From Utricularia gibba (taxonomy: Eukaryota > Streptophyta > Magnoliopsida > Lamiales > Lentibulariaceae), in contig CM007991.1 of the NCBI GenBank assembly GCA_002189035.1, positions 744,001 to 808,000 on the forward strand: 64,000 bases of DNA. The letters are read 5' to 3'. Of the stretch, positions 22,591 to 33,118 are shown one piece after another. Each line of letters opens with the position of its first letter. Position 1 is the stretch's first letter. Under the pieces are notes generated by a model. It saw only the letters and a program-made list of their open reading frames with translations. It was not told the DNA's origin and ran no database searches. The translations under genes were made by a program, and so were the position numbers.

Positions 22591-24257
22591 TCACATCTCG
22601 GGAAATGGAACCACTGCTTCAAAGGCTTCAATAAGCATGGACACCCTTCTCTTTCGAGCAGGAGTTAGCTTTGTTACGATGTGTTGAACTGCGTAGTCCA
22701 TCATCCATTGCTTTGCCTTCATCCTTTCATTTACCATCTGGGATTTCACCTTCACCTTGTCTGCTTCCGGATCAGCCTCTTTCTTGAGCTCCCTAGCTAC
22801 TTCCAGTGTTCTGATGGACCTTTTGATGAGCATGAGGTTCTTCAGTTTGCTCCAGTTTCTGGGCTTTTTCGGCTCAGGGCGTGCATCTACTGTTGTTTCA
22901 GATTGTCCTGAAGTTGGTTGCCCAGGAACCAACTCATCTTTGGTGGATTGAGCTCTGAAGGATTCCTCTCGTGAAAGGAGAATTTCATTGACTGTGTCTT
23001 TTACTAGTTTCACAATTTCCTCTTTGGTGAGCCCAGTCACTGCATTACTCGGCTCCAAGACCTCTGTTTTGGTTACTGAAGATGTACTCTTGTTTTCGAC
23101 TTCCTCAGTTTCTGATCCATCAATGAGGCCACTCCCTGCTTTCTCAGCTACACTTGATACCACATACTGATAAATAGTATGCCACATTTTGATGTGGCTA
23201 GTTCTCTCTGTCTGTGAGGTGCTTCCTAGTGTGCTCTTTTCCGTGTTTAAATCCCCTGGTGCAGATAAATCTTCTTCAATACCTGAAAGCTTAGATGTAT
23301 CCTTGACCACAAGATTTGATCCTTGGGTTGTTGAAGAGACCACAAGATTTCCAGAATGCGCGGACCCAGGCTCAACATTTACATCATCTTTTGAGGAGTT
23401 CAATTCAAACTTCAGTGAGTTCACAACACGATTCGTGTCTTCGACAGCTGCTTTTAGATTCACTTCCTTGAGTTCATCAGATGAGCATTGAGCCCCAACT
23501 GATGACTCACTTGAAACAGAATCCTCAGTACCGTCCCTTGTCAGATGATTGATCCCAGGAGTGATTCTGGTCCCAAGATTCGAGTTTTCTTGTGGGGGAA
23601 CCACTGTTTCGAATGCTTTCACTAGCAGGGCAACTTTATTCTTTTCGGCTGGGGGAAGCTGACCGATTGCTTGGCGAAGAGCATAATCCAACATCCATTC
23701 CTCTGCACTTTTTCTACCACCAAGTGCTGGTGCTCTCTGGGTAGACTTTTCAGCTTCAAATTCGATGTTTGAGGATTTGACCTGTGAACTCCGGAAGTCT
23801 AACTCTCTAACTTTGTCCAACTCCTTGATGAATCTCTGAAGAAGAATCCACTTCTTCATATTACTCCAATGATTCAATGCCCCCTTTTCAGTTCCTCTTG
23901 AAAAAACTCTCCCTAAACCCTTTAATCCCCCACTTGCAGAATCACCAGGGAATGGAACTTGCTCCAATTGACCAGATACTTGATTTTCTTACAGAAAATT
24001 AAAAAAAAAAAAGAGTGATGAACAGATAAAGATTTCAATCTTCCACTTTCATAGTTACCTGTTTTGGAGTGGGTATCATCCTGAACTTCTGGAAGAAGAA
24101 TCTTCTCTATGGCCTCCCTGACGAGGCCGACCACCATTACCTTCTTATTTTCAGCACCTGGAGCTTCATATTCATTCAGTATTTCAAATGAAACTTCGCT
24201 TGCGACTGGCTTTTGTGCGGATATCAGGCTCCGAAGGCCTAAATACTCGGCATCCAT
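22591..24257 (-). CDS. Plant calmodulin-binding protein (PICBP-like, two CaM-binding modules)
   Basis: Two exons, 24059-24257 and 22591-23987, give 531 residues. The protein has two copies of the plant calmodulin-binding domain. The first is near residues 60-200, with NHWSNMKKWILLQRFIKELD and EEWMLDYALRQAIGQLPPAE. The second is C-terminal, with NWSKLKNLMLIKRSIRTLE and AKQWMMDYAVQHIVTKLTPA, ending FEAVVPFPEM. Each is preceded by a short conserved helix (LVREAIEKILLPEVQDD; LVKDTVNEILL), and a MWHTIYQYVVSSVAEK block precedes only the second. Because the first module lacks that block, and family members are usually longer, the N-terminal part seems lost or decayed; the sequence upstream supports this. 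Met 24257 is therefore only the first Met of what remains open. The basic, aromatic helices are the expected calmodulin contacts. Confidence 0.85.
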
Positions 24258-24835
24258 AAACCAGTCGACTTTGGGATGGATCTCCGTGCAGCTTCTACTC
24301 CAAAGTATCTATGGTACCTCCAGCTAGGTGGGCGTCCACAAAAATCTGATCTTTCGCCGCTTCACAAGGTGTAGCTTCTGCGTACTTCGTGGGATTTGGA
24401 GCGGGGAAATGCCTTCTTCTTGTTGACCAATCAATGCGGGTCAGCGCCCCCAGGCGAGGAATACCACTCGAGTAGCTTCCTGTCCAAATCAGAATTTATG
24501 GCGCAGAATAAGCAACTGTTCCCATGGGAACTTCAAACTTCTCCTTCATGAACCCGTCAAACTTGTTGGAATTCAATTTATTGGGTCGTCAGAGCGCAGC
24601 CCATTTATCGAGCTTCTGGGCTTCCGCAGCTGTTCTGATTCTGCTTCCGGCGGAGCTCTCTATGTTCGGTGCAAATAGAATCTGAAGTCGCTTCGTCTGA
24701 AACAAACTTCATCCCTCAAGAAGAATTTCATCGGCTTTCACTTTTATGAAATTGTCATCGTCGTCTTCCGTAAGCCCAATCCTCCGTTACTGGGCTCCAT
24801 ATCTGTCTCTGATACATCATCATTTGCAACTGAAG
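24258..24835 (-). pseudogene. Decayed or frame-broken coding-like sequence upstream of the calmodulin-binding gene
   Basis: Reading the minus strand from a good acceptor (polypyrimidine then TTCAG at about 24835), short coding-like stretches appear in changing frames. They include DDVSETDMEPSNGG, then DDDDNFIKVKADEILLEG, then MKFVSDEATSDSICTEHREL, then NSDLDRKLLEWYSSPGG, then KAFPRSKSHEVRRSYTL. No single frame stays open. The acidic/Ser-rich composition and the position suggest it is the missing N-terminal part of the PICBP-like gene. At least four frame changes within about 550 bp seem too many for random sequencing error alone, so I read it as mostly decayed; I cannot exclude an unrelated remnant. 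Confidence 0.35.
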
Positions 24836-25029
24836 AATAGAGAAAAACATGAAACTAGAAAGTCAAGGCACTTGAAATTGTGAAAACAGAGATGCAACTC
24901 AAATTTCCCACCGTCAACGGAGGCCGCGAGAGCCGCTGAAGGTCGAAGAAAATGATGGCTGATTAAACAGACATTCACAGAGAAGGTGAAGAGGAATTCC
25001 GTGCTACGCGCTTGGAGTTGGAAAGCTGA

Positions 25030-25080
25030 AACCCACATCGGAAGCTTAACCCACGTACTTGGGTTCGCTACGTATATAAT
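25030..25080 (+). promoter_or_regulatory. Plant U-snRNA promoter: USE and TATA box
   Basis: The upstream sequence element AACCCACATCG at 25030-25040 matches the plant USE consensus RTCCCACATCG at nine of eleven positions. A TATATAAT box is at 25073-25080. The gap of 32 bp between them is the spacing typical of Pol II-transcribed plant snRNA genes, and the RNA start follows about 26 bp after the TATA box. Confidence 0.85.
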
Positions 25081-25105
25081 GAGCAGCGCTGTACCAGAAA
25101 AACTC

Positions 25106-25302
25106 ATACCTTTCTCGGCCTTTTGGCTAAGATCAAGTGTAGTATCTGTTCTTATCAGTTTAATATCTGATACGTGGGCCAATGGCCCACACGATATTAA
25201 ATTAATTTTTATTTGGGGGAGGTTCAATGGGCCAGCTTGCTGGTTCGGGCTCCCGCGCGTCGCCCTTGCGTTGCACTACTGCATGGGCCTGGCGCATCCA
25301 CT
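25106..25302 (+). ncRNA. U2 spliceosomal snRNA
   Basis: The 5' end reads ATACCTTTCTCGGCCTTTTG, the universal U2 stem-loop I start, and the branch-site recognition sequence GTAGTA lies at 25139-25144. The 3' half (GTCGCCCTTGCGTTGCACTA and CATGGGCCTGGCGCA) is the conserved stem-loop IV of plant U2. Length is about 196 nt; the 3' end is set by family length. U2 pairs with the intron branch site in the spliceosome. The Sm-binding stretch reads AATTTTTATTTGGGGG, where an A interrupts the U-run. With its own promoter intact the gene is probably expressed. Confidence 0.95.
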
Positions 25303-25517
25303 CCAATACAGTTTTAAGTTTCAGTGTCGTATTATATCTTACAACTTAGTGTAGCAGAATTGTGGAAAGTGCACTAATCGAATTGTCATCTTGAAATTTA
25401 TGAGAAGTGTCGGAAAACTGTTTGTCTGGTCTACTCGTACAAACACAGATGGTGTTGTTGGGGAGGGCGGGCAACACCAGCACCAGATGGATCCACAGAT
25501 GCATTGCATTCGTTCCA

Positions 25518-28213
25518 TCACGTATTCTTTTCGAGCACGACGAGGGCCGGCGTCAGGTAGTTATTCGCTTTATCGGGCAAGTGAGCGACCTGCGCAGCCC
25601 AGAAAATCTTAAGGAAACAGAACCAAAGGCTACCGGGGTTGGTGGGGAGACTTAGGAGAGAATGCTCACCAGTTCGTAAAGCTCCTTCCCTGACTCTGCA
25701 ACGTACTCGTAACAAACCTATAAACAGTGGAAGTTTAGTGTTGGTGCTGCGAGTTGGTGATGAATCAGAAAAAACTCACATCAAAGCTCTTGTTTCTTGC
25801 TGTGGAGTCATGGAGTGCTTTCACGCATATGTCAGCCACATCTGCACAGCTGATTCCCTGTACCAGAAGAAGATTGTATGGTAGAGAATAAGTAAACAAT
25901 GATGCTTCGGTTTCGAGAAAGAAGATCTGATCATCAGCTCAGACCTGAGTTATGCGGTTTCCCTGGTCGAAAATGAGGGCCCGTTGACCTCCGGGTTCTT
26001 CCTGCAAAGGAATGAATGCTCATGAAATGGGGTGTACTCAAATTCACAATTTGGCCCAAAGGAGACATACCATAAGCGGACCGGGGCGAATTATGGTGTA
26101 TCCAAGGCCTGATCTTCGCAGTGAATCCTCCCCTGCCTATAAAACATACAAGAAGATGTTGGTTTTCCATATTCAGTGTAGAAAAAAAACAGGGCATGGA
26201 GAGGACCTTCTTGGCCTTGAGAACTTGCTCCCTTCTTACATCTTCTATACCGCTGCCAGTACAAGAGACTAAGATAAAGTCCGTTTCTTGCCCCGTCTGT
26301 GGAATCCAACACTTATTCACCAGGTTCTGGAGTAATCTTAATCTCTGGGTGGGGTATACAGAAATTTTAACTCACAGGCAAAGCCTTGATGTATTCCAGT
26401 ATCAGTTCAAAGCTTCTCAAGTCCTGTTTTCCGGGCATGGGACCTTCAACGGCTTTCTGCAGTTTACAGGAACAATGGAATTAAGATGGGGGTGTCCAGT
26501 GAAAGGATCACAAATCACAACTAATGCTACCTGTCGTCTAGGCTCAAAGCGGATTGTTAATGTGTGTATAAGGAAGGGGTCGAGGGGGGATCCTCTGGCT
26601 TCACCTGCCTGAAAGCTGAAAATGGAACCCTCACCTGCACAAGAGAATAAAAGAATGCAGCAAAGGGACAAGCAAAACCATGGAATCTTGATTTCAGAGA
26701 TTCGAACTCACCCTGCAAAACCCAGCTTTTGTGTTAATTCTAGCGTAGTACATTTTACTCTGTGACATGTCTGCTAGAGGGCCTGCCTCAAGAATTATCA
26801 CATATGATCTTCCATTACCGCCAAGAGAGAAAACCAGACCTTCATACCTAAGTATTGCATTCGTTGTTACAATGCAGAAAAACGTGAAATGCTGTCTGTG
26901 AACCAAATCTTGAGCAAAAGAGTTTCTACCTGTCAAGGGTATAGCCTAGAGGAAGCGAAAGCTTTTTCGACAATTCGACATAGCCTCCTCTACTGAATAC
27001 ATATCCTATTTGTAAACCAGAAAAATGTGATGTAGAGATCATCCAGAAGCAGCATTCCAAGTCAACATGATCGGTTAAAAGCACAAAGAGATTAACATAC
27101 CAGAGAAAACAGCTCTTCTGCCCTCCTCTGCATACTCGAACTTAGCATCCATCCCTCCATCATACTTGGTAGCAACAACATCCTGAAAATACGTTCCCTG
27201 GCGAACTTCCCATCCCTCCAACGAATCTTCAGTCTTGAACTTAGCGATCAAGAACTTGCTTTTGCTACTTTTTCCAGCTCGTAGCTGTGCAAGCTGATTG
27301 TTGTAATCCTGGATACATTTTGAAGAAAAAAGATGGAGGATTACCAACTTGGAAATGGATCATCAGAAGCTACTGATGGCGTACCTGAAAGGCCTTGGTG
27401 AGATTGTACACTCCAAGATGATCAACTCGGATTAGATCACCGGTTATTGAGGAACGAGCAGTTGCACAGTAGATAATCTTATTGCAACCCTCTACGGCAG
27501 CTTTGAGAGTAGAAGATTCTCCGACATCGCCGGTAATGATCTCCACCGATGTGGGAAGCATGTCAACAACTTCTTTGTCTGCCTTCCTCACCAAAGCCTG
27601 ATCATATTCCAGAGTATTAGAGCTTGCGGACACTGTAAGTAAGTACAAATTGTCTGTACCTTCACAGTGTAGCCCCTTAGCATAAGCTTACGGACGACAA
27701 TCCTCCCAACGCGGCTGGTAGCGCCGACCACAAGCACGGTGGTGTTCTGCGCGTCGGGAACAGCGAATTCGCACATGGGTCCTCCTTCCCCCATCAGAAT
27801 CGACGCCTCATCTTCTTCCGATCGCGTTGTGCGCGAAATCTGGCCGAGCCCAGAAAACTTTCGCCACACTTGGTCGAAAATCTGTCGCGATTTACGCCCT
27901 AGGCCTACAGGATTCACCTCATCGAAACGAGTTTTGATCAAATCAACGGAGGAAGCTTCCGTCGTCGTGGCAGTGGATACGCCATCCAACTCCACGGGCG
28001 TCAATTGCTCCTCCTGTTTAACTTCCTTCCGTTTGCTCTTCCTCTTACTGGTCTTTCTCTCCTTCCCGAGGAAGACGAAGCCATGGCCTTCGTTGAGAAA
28101 TGCGCAGCACCCACATTCCGGAGCGGGGAGTGAGAGACCTCTAACCACATCCGACTGCAGCCATTTTGAACGCCGAAAATGGTGGACGTTAGAGCAGCAG
28201 GAGCAGCGCTCAT
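25518..28213 (-). CDS. HCF173: HCF173, plastid psbA translation factor, with two apparent frameshifts
   Basis: Chloroplast protein needed to start translation of psbA mRNA (photosystem II D1). Thirteen exons: 27660-28213, 27385-27597, 27101-27308, 26930-27005, 26712-26847, 26531-26634, 26376-26456, 26207-26296, 26071-26136, 25945-26001, 25780-25857, 25670-25717, 25518-25589; about 594 residues if two bases are restored. It has an atypical SDR/NAD(P)-binding fold (TTVLVVGATSRVGRIVVRKL) split by a CIA30-like insert, and ends LTPALVVLEKNT. Exon 6 is 104 bp where 105 is needed: VKPEDPP and LDPFLIHT lie in different frames, joined by one more base in the G6 run 26584-26589. The transit peptide (start 28211-28213, MSAAPAALTSTIF) is also one frame off, joined by one more base at 28065-28067. 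Without the second repair the frame would start at 28262 with a Cys-rich, unlikely transit peptide. Confidence 0.93.
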
Positions 28214-28262
28214 CGCATTGCAAGAATCGATTTTTCGTGAATTTAAAAGCTGGGTATTGCAT

Positions 28263-29450
28263 TTCACGGAGAATTCTCCGACTCTTTTATAGTGCCGTGG
28301 ATGGGGTTCGGAAGTGATGGAGACAGCGCTCGTTCTTAGCCGCAAAATATTGCGATTGGAAAATGTTGCAGGAATGGATTTGGTTGCGAGTCTTGGCGCA
28401 ATACCAGACAGATGAAGCTGTTCCTTTTCCTGTCCACAAAATTCCTGGTCAAATCGACCCAACCCCCTCCCCTCACTCATCTCCTCTTTTCGGCTTCACT
28501 CTCAATTCTTACACGCAGTTAGTTCATCACAGTAACCTGCAAGCTACCACAGTCTGCAACTCTGAACTACATTGGATTTCCAATTAAAATTTATCCAATA
28601 AAACTAATGCTGATTATTTATATAAAATCCATTTTCAAAAGGATATTTATAAAGCAATTTATTTAAACAAAAAATTGAATATTTTAAATCATGAATTTAT
28701 CCATATTCTTTTGAACAAATATTTCGTTTACTTTCACTAGCCATTGCCGACGACCAGACAAAACTCAAAAGAATGATGCACAGTTTGTTTGCCTCATCTT
28801 CTGATTCGAATTTCATTGATGTTGACAAACGTGATACCATGGACATGACTCCCATCTCATCATCCGGTTTCCAGATGGAGGCATCGATCCTTGTTTGAGG
28901 AGCCTGGATCCGGTGCACGTGGAAGTGGAATCTTCAGTGACAAAAATGGTGCACAGTGGGGTGAGTTCAAGGGTAAGCTGCGCAGAAGCCTGACCCAGTG
29001 GCGCGGAATTCGATCCGCCAACCTGAACAGCATTTTTCACTCTTGTGCCTGAAATCAGGCATGGAGTTGATCGCGTATGCGCTTCTCTTGCTGGACTGAA
29101 ACCATATCAACAACGCAACCTCACTCATGGACAATAAACGTCTTGTCCAGTGCTGATGCAGTAGTGATCGCCTTGAGATGATGAGGCCTCTCATATCCAC
29201 CTGCAGCTGCTGTTGTGCCCAATGCTTCTTCTAACATGCATTCTACATTACATGATTACACACATCCAACTGAAAGGGGGAAGAGCCAAATCGCATACAT
29301 GCACTACATTTTTGGTCGAAAGTGAAACATGTTTTGAAGTCTCTGGCATTAACTTGAAAACATACATCCTGAAAGAACAAAAAGCGTGTCACCATAAAAA
29401 CGTAGCTAGTACGTCCACTCTCGAGTTGCATAACAAGACCCAACTAACCT
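28263..29450. other. Intergenic region between HCF173 and the CD2BP2-like gene
   Basis: Promoter of HCF173 and 3' untranslated sequence of the CD2BP2-like gene. The part 28740-29200 is richer in G+C and has several open minus-strand frames (up to about 77 codons), but no frame resembles a family I know and frames change. I cannot call a gene here. Confidence 0.5.
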
Positions 29451-32329
29451 TCAACTAGTTACAGCATCCACATTGTTGTCCTGTTGGACTTCGTTGTATT
29501 CGCCAGACTCTTCATTATATGAATACCTATCATCCAAGAGAATAAGATGATGATGTACAGCAAGTAATGTTTGCAAGTGCGGTGAGGCACGGGTCTATTA
29601 AAAAATGGTGCATTTGAAAAATTAAGGCACGAAAACTTTTGACATTACCATTTTCCGGATGATGCAGAGCCATAGAGTCCTGAAGATGGATCATAATAAT
29701 AGCCCAAGCTGCCACTGTAGTAGTACCTGGAGAGAAGGATGAATGGATGACAGAATGCTCTTAATGAAAGTGACAAAAGAACAAGTAGCCAAAGGATTCA
29801 CAGGTTGTATGAGTTGCAGGAATGGAGTCTAAAAAGATCATCTCTAAAAATCATGTGCATTTTAAGGTTTTTCTTTCAGAAAGCGAGGTAAATTGTGAAG
29901 AGCATCAGCAGGATTCTGCAAAATGATGTTTAAAAATGCATCTGAAATTTTGATTCTTTTTTTTTCTTTTTGAAGCAGATCAAATGTTAAAATATGAGCG
30001 TGATCACAACGCCTGTTTATAAAATTAAAAATGAACACATACCCAGAGGATTCATCATATACGTAGTCACTCTGGAGGCCTCCGACTGCAATAAAACAAA
30101 AGTGAAATTTAACAACATATGAATTTCGGATTACCAAAATATGTGCTTCAAGGCATTCAAGTCGAGGCATACCACTAGAGGGCTGCACAGACGCTGATTC
30201 AACCCCATTCAGGTGATTCCCAGTGGTACTGCCGTCATCATCTCCAAACATGTCATATGCATCATCAGCATTTGCCTGACTTGTACCTTCTGAGAGGCCA
30301 TTATTCCTAGCTTGAACAAGCCTCTCGTAACCCCCTGATAGTCATTATCAAGAAGAAAGGTGTTCTCATAACTAGGAAATTAGAAATCCGGAGGCATGTT
30401 TTCGCACTTGATGGCTCTAAATCTATATATATTTTATCAAGGTGAGTTATGCCATTCTCGATCACAGCATGTGATCATAAGCAAAGCCAAGCATAAATAT
30501 GTCGGGCAGTATATATGACAAAAGGAATATGTCAAATATGTCAGGCAGTATCGTAATTTGTTTTCATTTCTGTAGAAGCATCGTAATGGAACTTAAGAAA
30601 AAGACAGTGTCAACGATTGTAAGGTTACAGTATATGTGACAAAAGGAATATGTGATGCAGCATACCTGCCTCACGTGCAAAATGTTCTTGTTTTTCATCG
30701 TAAACTCCTGTTAAATAATAATCAATCACACAATTGAAGGATCTGGAACACCGGTTGCATCAATAATTCACCAGACGAACTAGGAAACAACCAACCATAA
30801 TCTCCATTATCCATCAATTTCATGGCATCCTCAGTTAGCTGGTCAAACTGTTGTTTTACTTCTGCAGGCATCTTCTGCTTTTTATCTGTTGAACCCTTTA
30901 GTCTCTTCAATGCTCGCAACACCTGCCAAGGTTAACACAAGAAAGTTCACACGGACTATACCAATTGAGGCCAGATGAAGAGAAGTTTGTCTCTTGTCAT
31001 TTCTTGAGATTTGGAGAAGTGATTCGGCAATGCATTACAAGCGTCTTTTTTAAAACAGTGAAAAGTAGAACTTAAAAATAAGAATCAGTTTTAATAAATC
31101 AGAAAAAACGCTCCACGTATGACTCTCCTGTAAATTAAGAGTATAATTTGCACATAAAATGCCAAATCCACAAAACGATCCAGTATTTACACTAATTCTC
31201 AGCTAATCAACGAAACAAACAAATAATGATAGTGCTAGGAACAGTTCACAGGAATACTCATGCGTTTCTAAAGGTTCTAAGAGTTGATGACAGGTATCTT
31301 ACTGTTTCTCCAGGCTCAAGGATATTTGCTATCTGCCTGTTAATTCTTGCAAGGTCTTCTGTATTAAGGCCACGAGGATTATCATCATTATCAGTGGGTA
31401 CAAAACTCTTCCCTTCATACTTTTGTTGACTATCTATGCTATCAAGCCATGCATCCTACAAAATGAACGACATTAATCGAGTTATGAACAAACATATTAC
31501 ACTGGCAGTAAAATGGCTTCAATTAAAACGCTATGTGTCACCTTTATTTCATTCTTGTTTACATACTCAACGTAATTCCCACTTTCATCAAAGTAACCAT
31601 CTTCTCTCTCCTTATCCAAGTTAAAAGGTTCCACTTGAACGCCTTCTTCAACAAAGGTGTCATTGTCCTGTCAAAAACTCACCTATTACTATCTCCATTC
31701 AATCCCACCAATGATAACCATGCTAAGAAGACATTTTTTGTGTTGATTGAAAAGAACAGTAATTCCTGATAAAACAGAATAATTCTTTGAACAACCATCA
31801 CACAAGTCAAGAAATAGTTTACCTCATATTCAATTTCTGGTTTTTCATTTTTATCATCATCAAGAAAGTCTTTGGGAATGGATCTCCGACGAACTGCACG
31901 TTCTCTAGCAGCAAGACGGGGATCTTTACCAGGAACAACCTCATCCAAGGAGTCCAATACAGAAATTCCCTGCTTCACCTTCTTACCTTTGGGAAACCTT
32001 ACTCTTTTCTCACTGGATTAGCCATATACACATATCCATAAGAAAAAAAATACCGAGGAAATCCCAAACAACATCAACCTTTCCCACACAGAGATAAAGT
32101 AATAACCCTAACTGAAACTTTTAATCATCCAGCGCTTGGATTAACTAGATTCCAAACCCATCGAACTTGATTTCAACAATAAAAAACAGAAAAAAAAATA
32201 AATCAACGCAGCACATCTTCAACGTTCCTTAAATAATGAATTCACACAAAGACGGACTCACGGAGGTGGCTTGGCGGAATCGTCATCATCTTCGAACGAC
32301 CGCTTTCGTGAAGAAGAACCCTGGAGCAT
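29451..32329 (-). CDS. CD2BP2/LIN1-like U5 snRNP protein with OCRE repeat
   Basis: Ten exons: 32262-32329, 31823-32012, 31542-31667, 31303-31455, 30796-30922, 30666-30710, 30173-30334, 30043-30085, 29649-29726, 29451-29526, totalling 355 residues with every phase closing. The N-termin is basic (MLQGSSSRKRSFEDDDDSAK). The family core is present: VEPFNLDKEREDGYFDESGN, DAWLDSID and EPGETVLRALKRLKG, as in human CD2BP2/yeast Lin1, a component of U5 and tri-snRNP that leaves before splicing. In place of an obvious GYF domain the C terminus has Tyr-rich OCRE-type repeats (YVYDESSG, YYYSGSLGYYYDPSSG, YSYNEESGEY). It acts in the nucleus in spliceosome assembly. Confidence 0.9.
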
Positions 32330-33118
32330 TTCCCGATACGGCGGCGAGGGTGTGTGAGAAAAAAAAAAAAAAAAACAGTGCGGGAAGTGCGAATTCAGTG
32401 GATTGGCATTGGGAATTTTAAGGGCTTCCTTCCACCTTGAAGAATTAGCAATTTCAAATTATTTGAGAAATTCAATCTGATTTTTTTTAATAAAATAAAA
32501 ATCGGTAGTTTTTAACTTCTTAAAAATAAAAAAATCTAAATTTCTATTATTTCATAAAAAAATTTCTCCTCTATTAATTTTTGTAGAAATATAAAGTAAA
32601 AAAAAATTCTTAAACCGTGCCCCATCTTGGTTTATTGCGCACCACGGGCTGTGGGCGAATCCCGTACCGAAAGGTGGCACCGAGAACCAATGGGACGACG
32701 GAAAGAAATCGTCTCCGGACTCCGGAGACGAGATACTGTCCACGAATTTTGTTCGGTAGGCACCCACACGCTTTTGTTGCCGTCTCAAGACGGATCTCTC
32801 GTGCTACGTGGCGGCCTCTCGACGATTCTCCTTTAAGCACATCAGCATTCTTCTGGTCTTAGACTAGAGGTCATCTTCCCCCCTTGGAGTCGGAGCTCTC
32901 GTTGATCGCTTGTCTGTTGCCTTCTTCTGTTGATTGACGCTCTGGTTTCCTTTTCCGGTAAGTTCTCCGACGAGCGTCAGCTATATACGCCGGTGCTTGT
33001 TTTTTCATGGTTACTCGTCGCGGAATTCATTCTTGTTTTTTCGACGCGTGAAGATCGGGTTCTTCTTGTACAGATATCGGTTTTCTGCCTATTCACTGCT
33101 GGTTGAGTACTTGAAGGG
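32330..33118. promoter_or_regulatory. Divergent promoter region, CD2BP2-like (-) and LNK1-like (+)
   Basis: The two genes diverge across about 790 bp. Two elements fit a clock-controlled LNK gene: AAAAATCT, the CCA1-binding site, at 32530-32537, and the ACGTGGC G-box/ABRE-type core at 32806-32812. Both are short, so chance matches are possible. The 33 kb end contains the LNK 5' leader, probably from about 32870. A poly-A run (32359-32375) lies just upstream of the CD2BP2-like start. Confidence 0.4.

Noticed and set aside
22681..23491. Several plus-strand frames opposite the PICBP-like gene
   Set aside because: Shadows of the long minus-strand exon with two recognisable calmodulin-binding modules.
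28697..29200. Minus-strand frames of up to 77 codons in the HCF173 promoter
   Set aside because: No conserved motif and frames do not join by credible splice sites; kept only as an unexplained segment.
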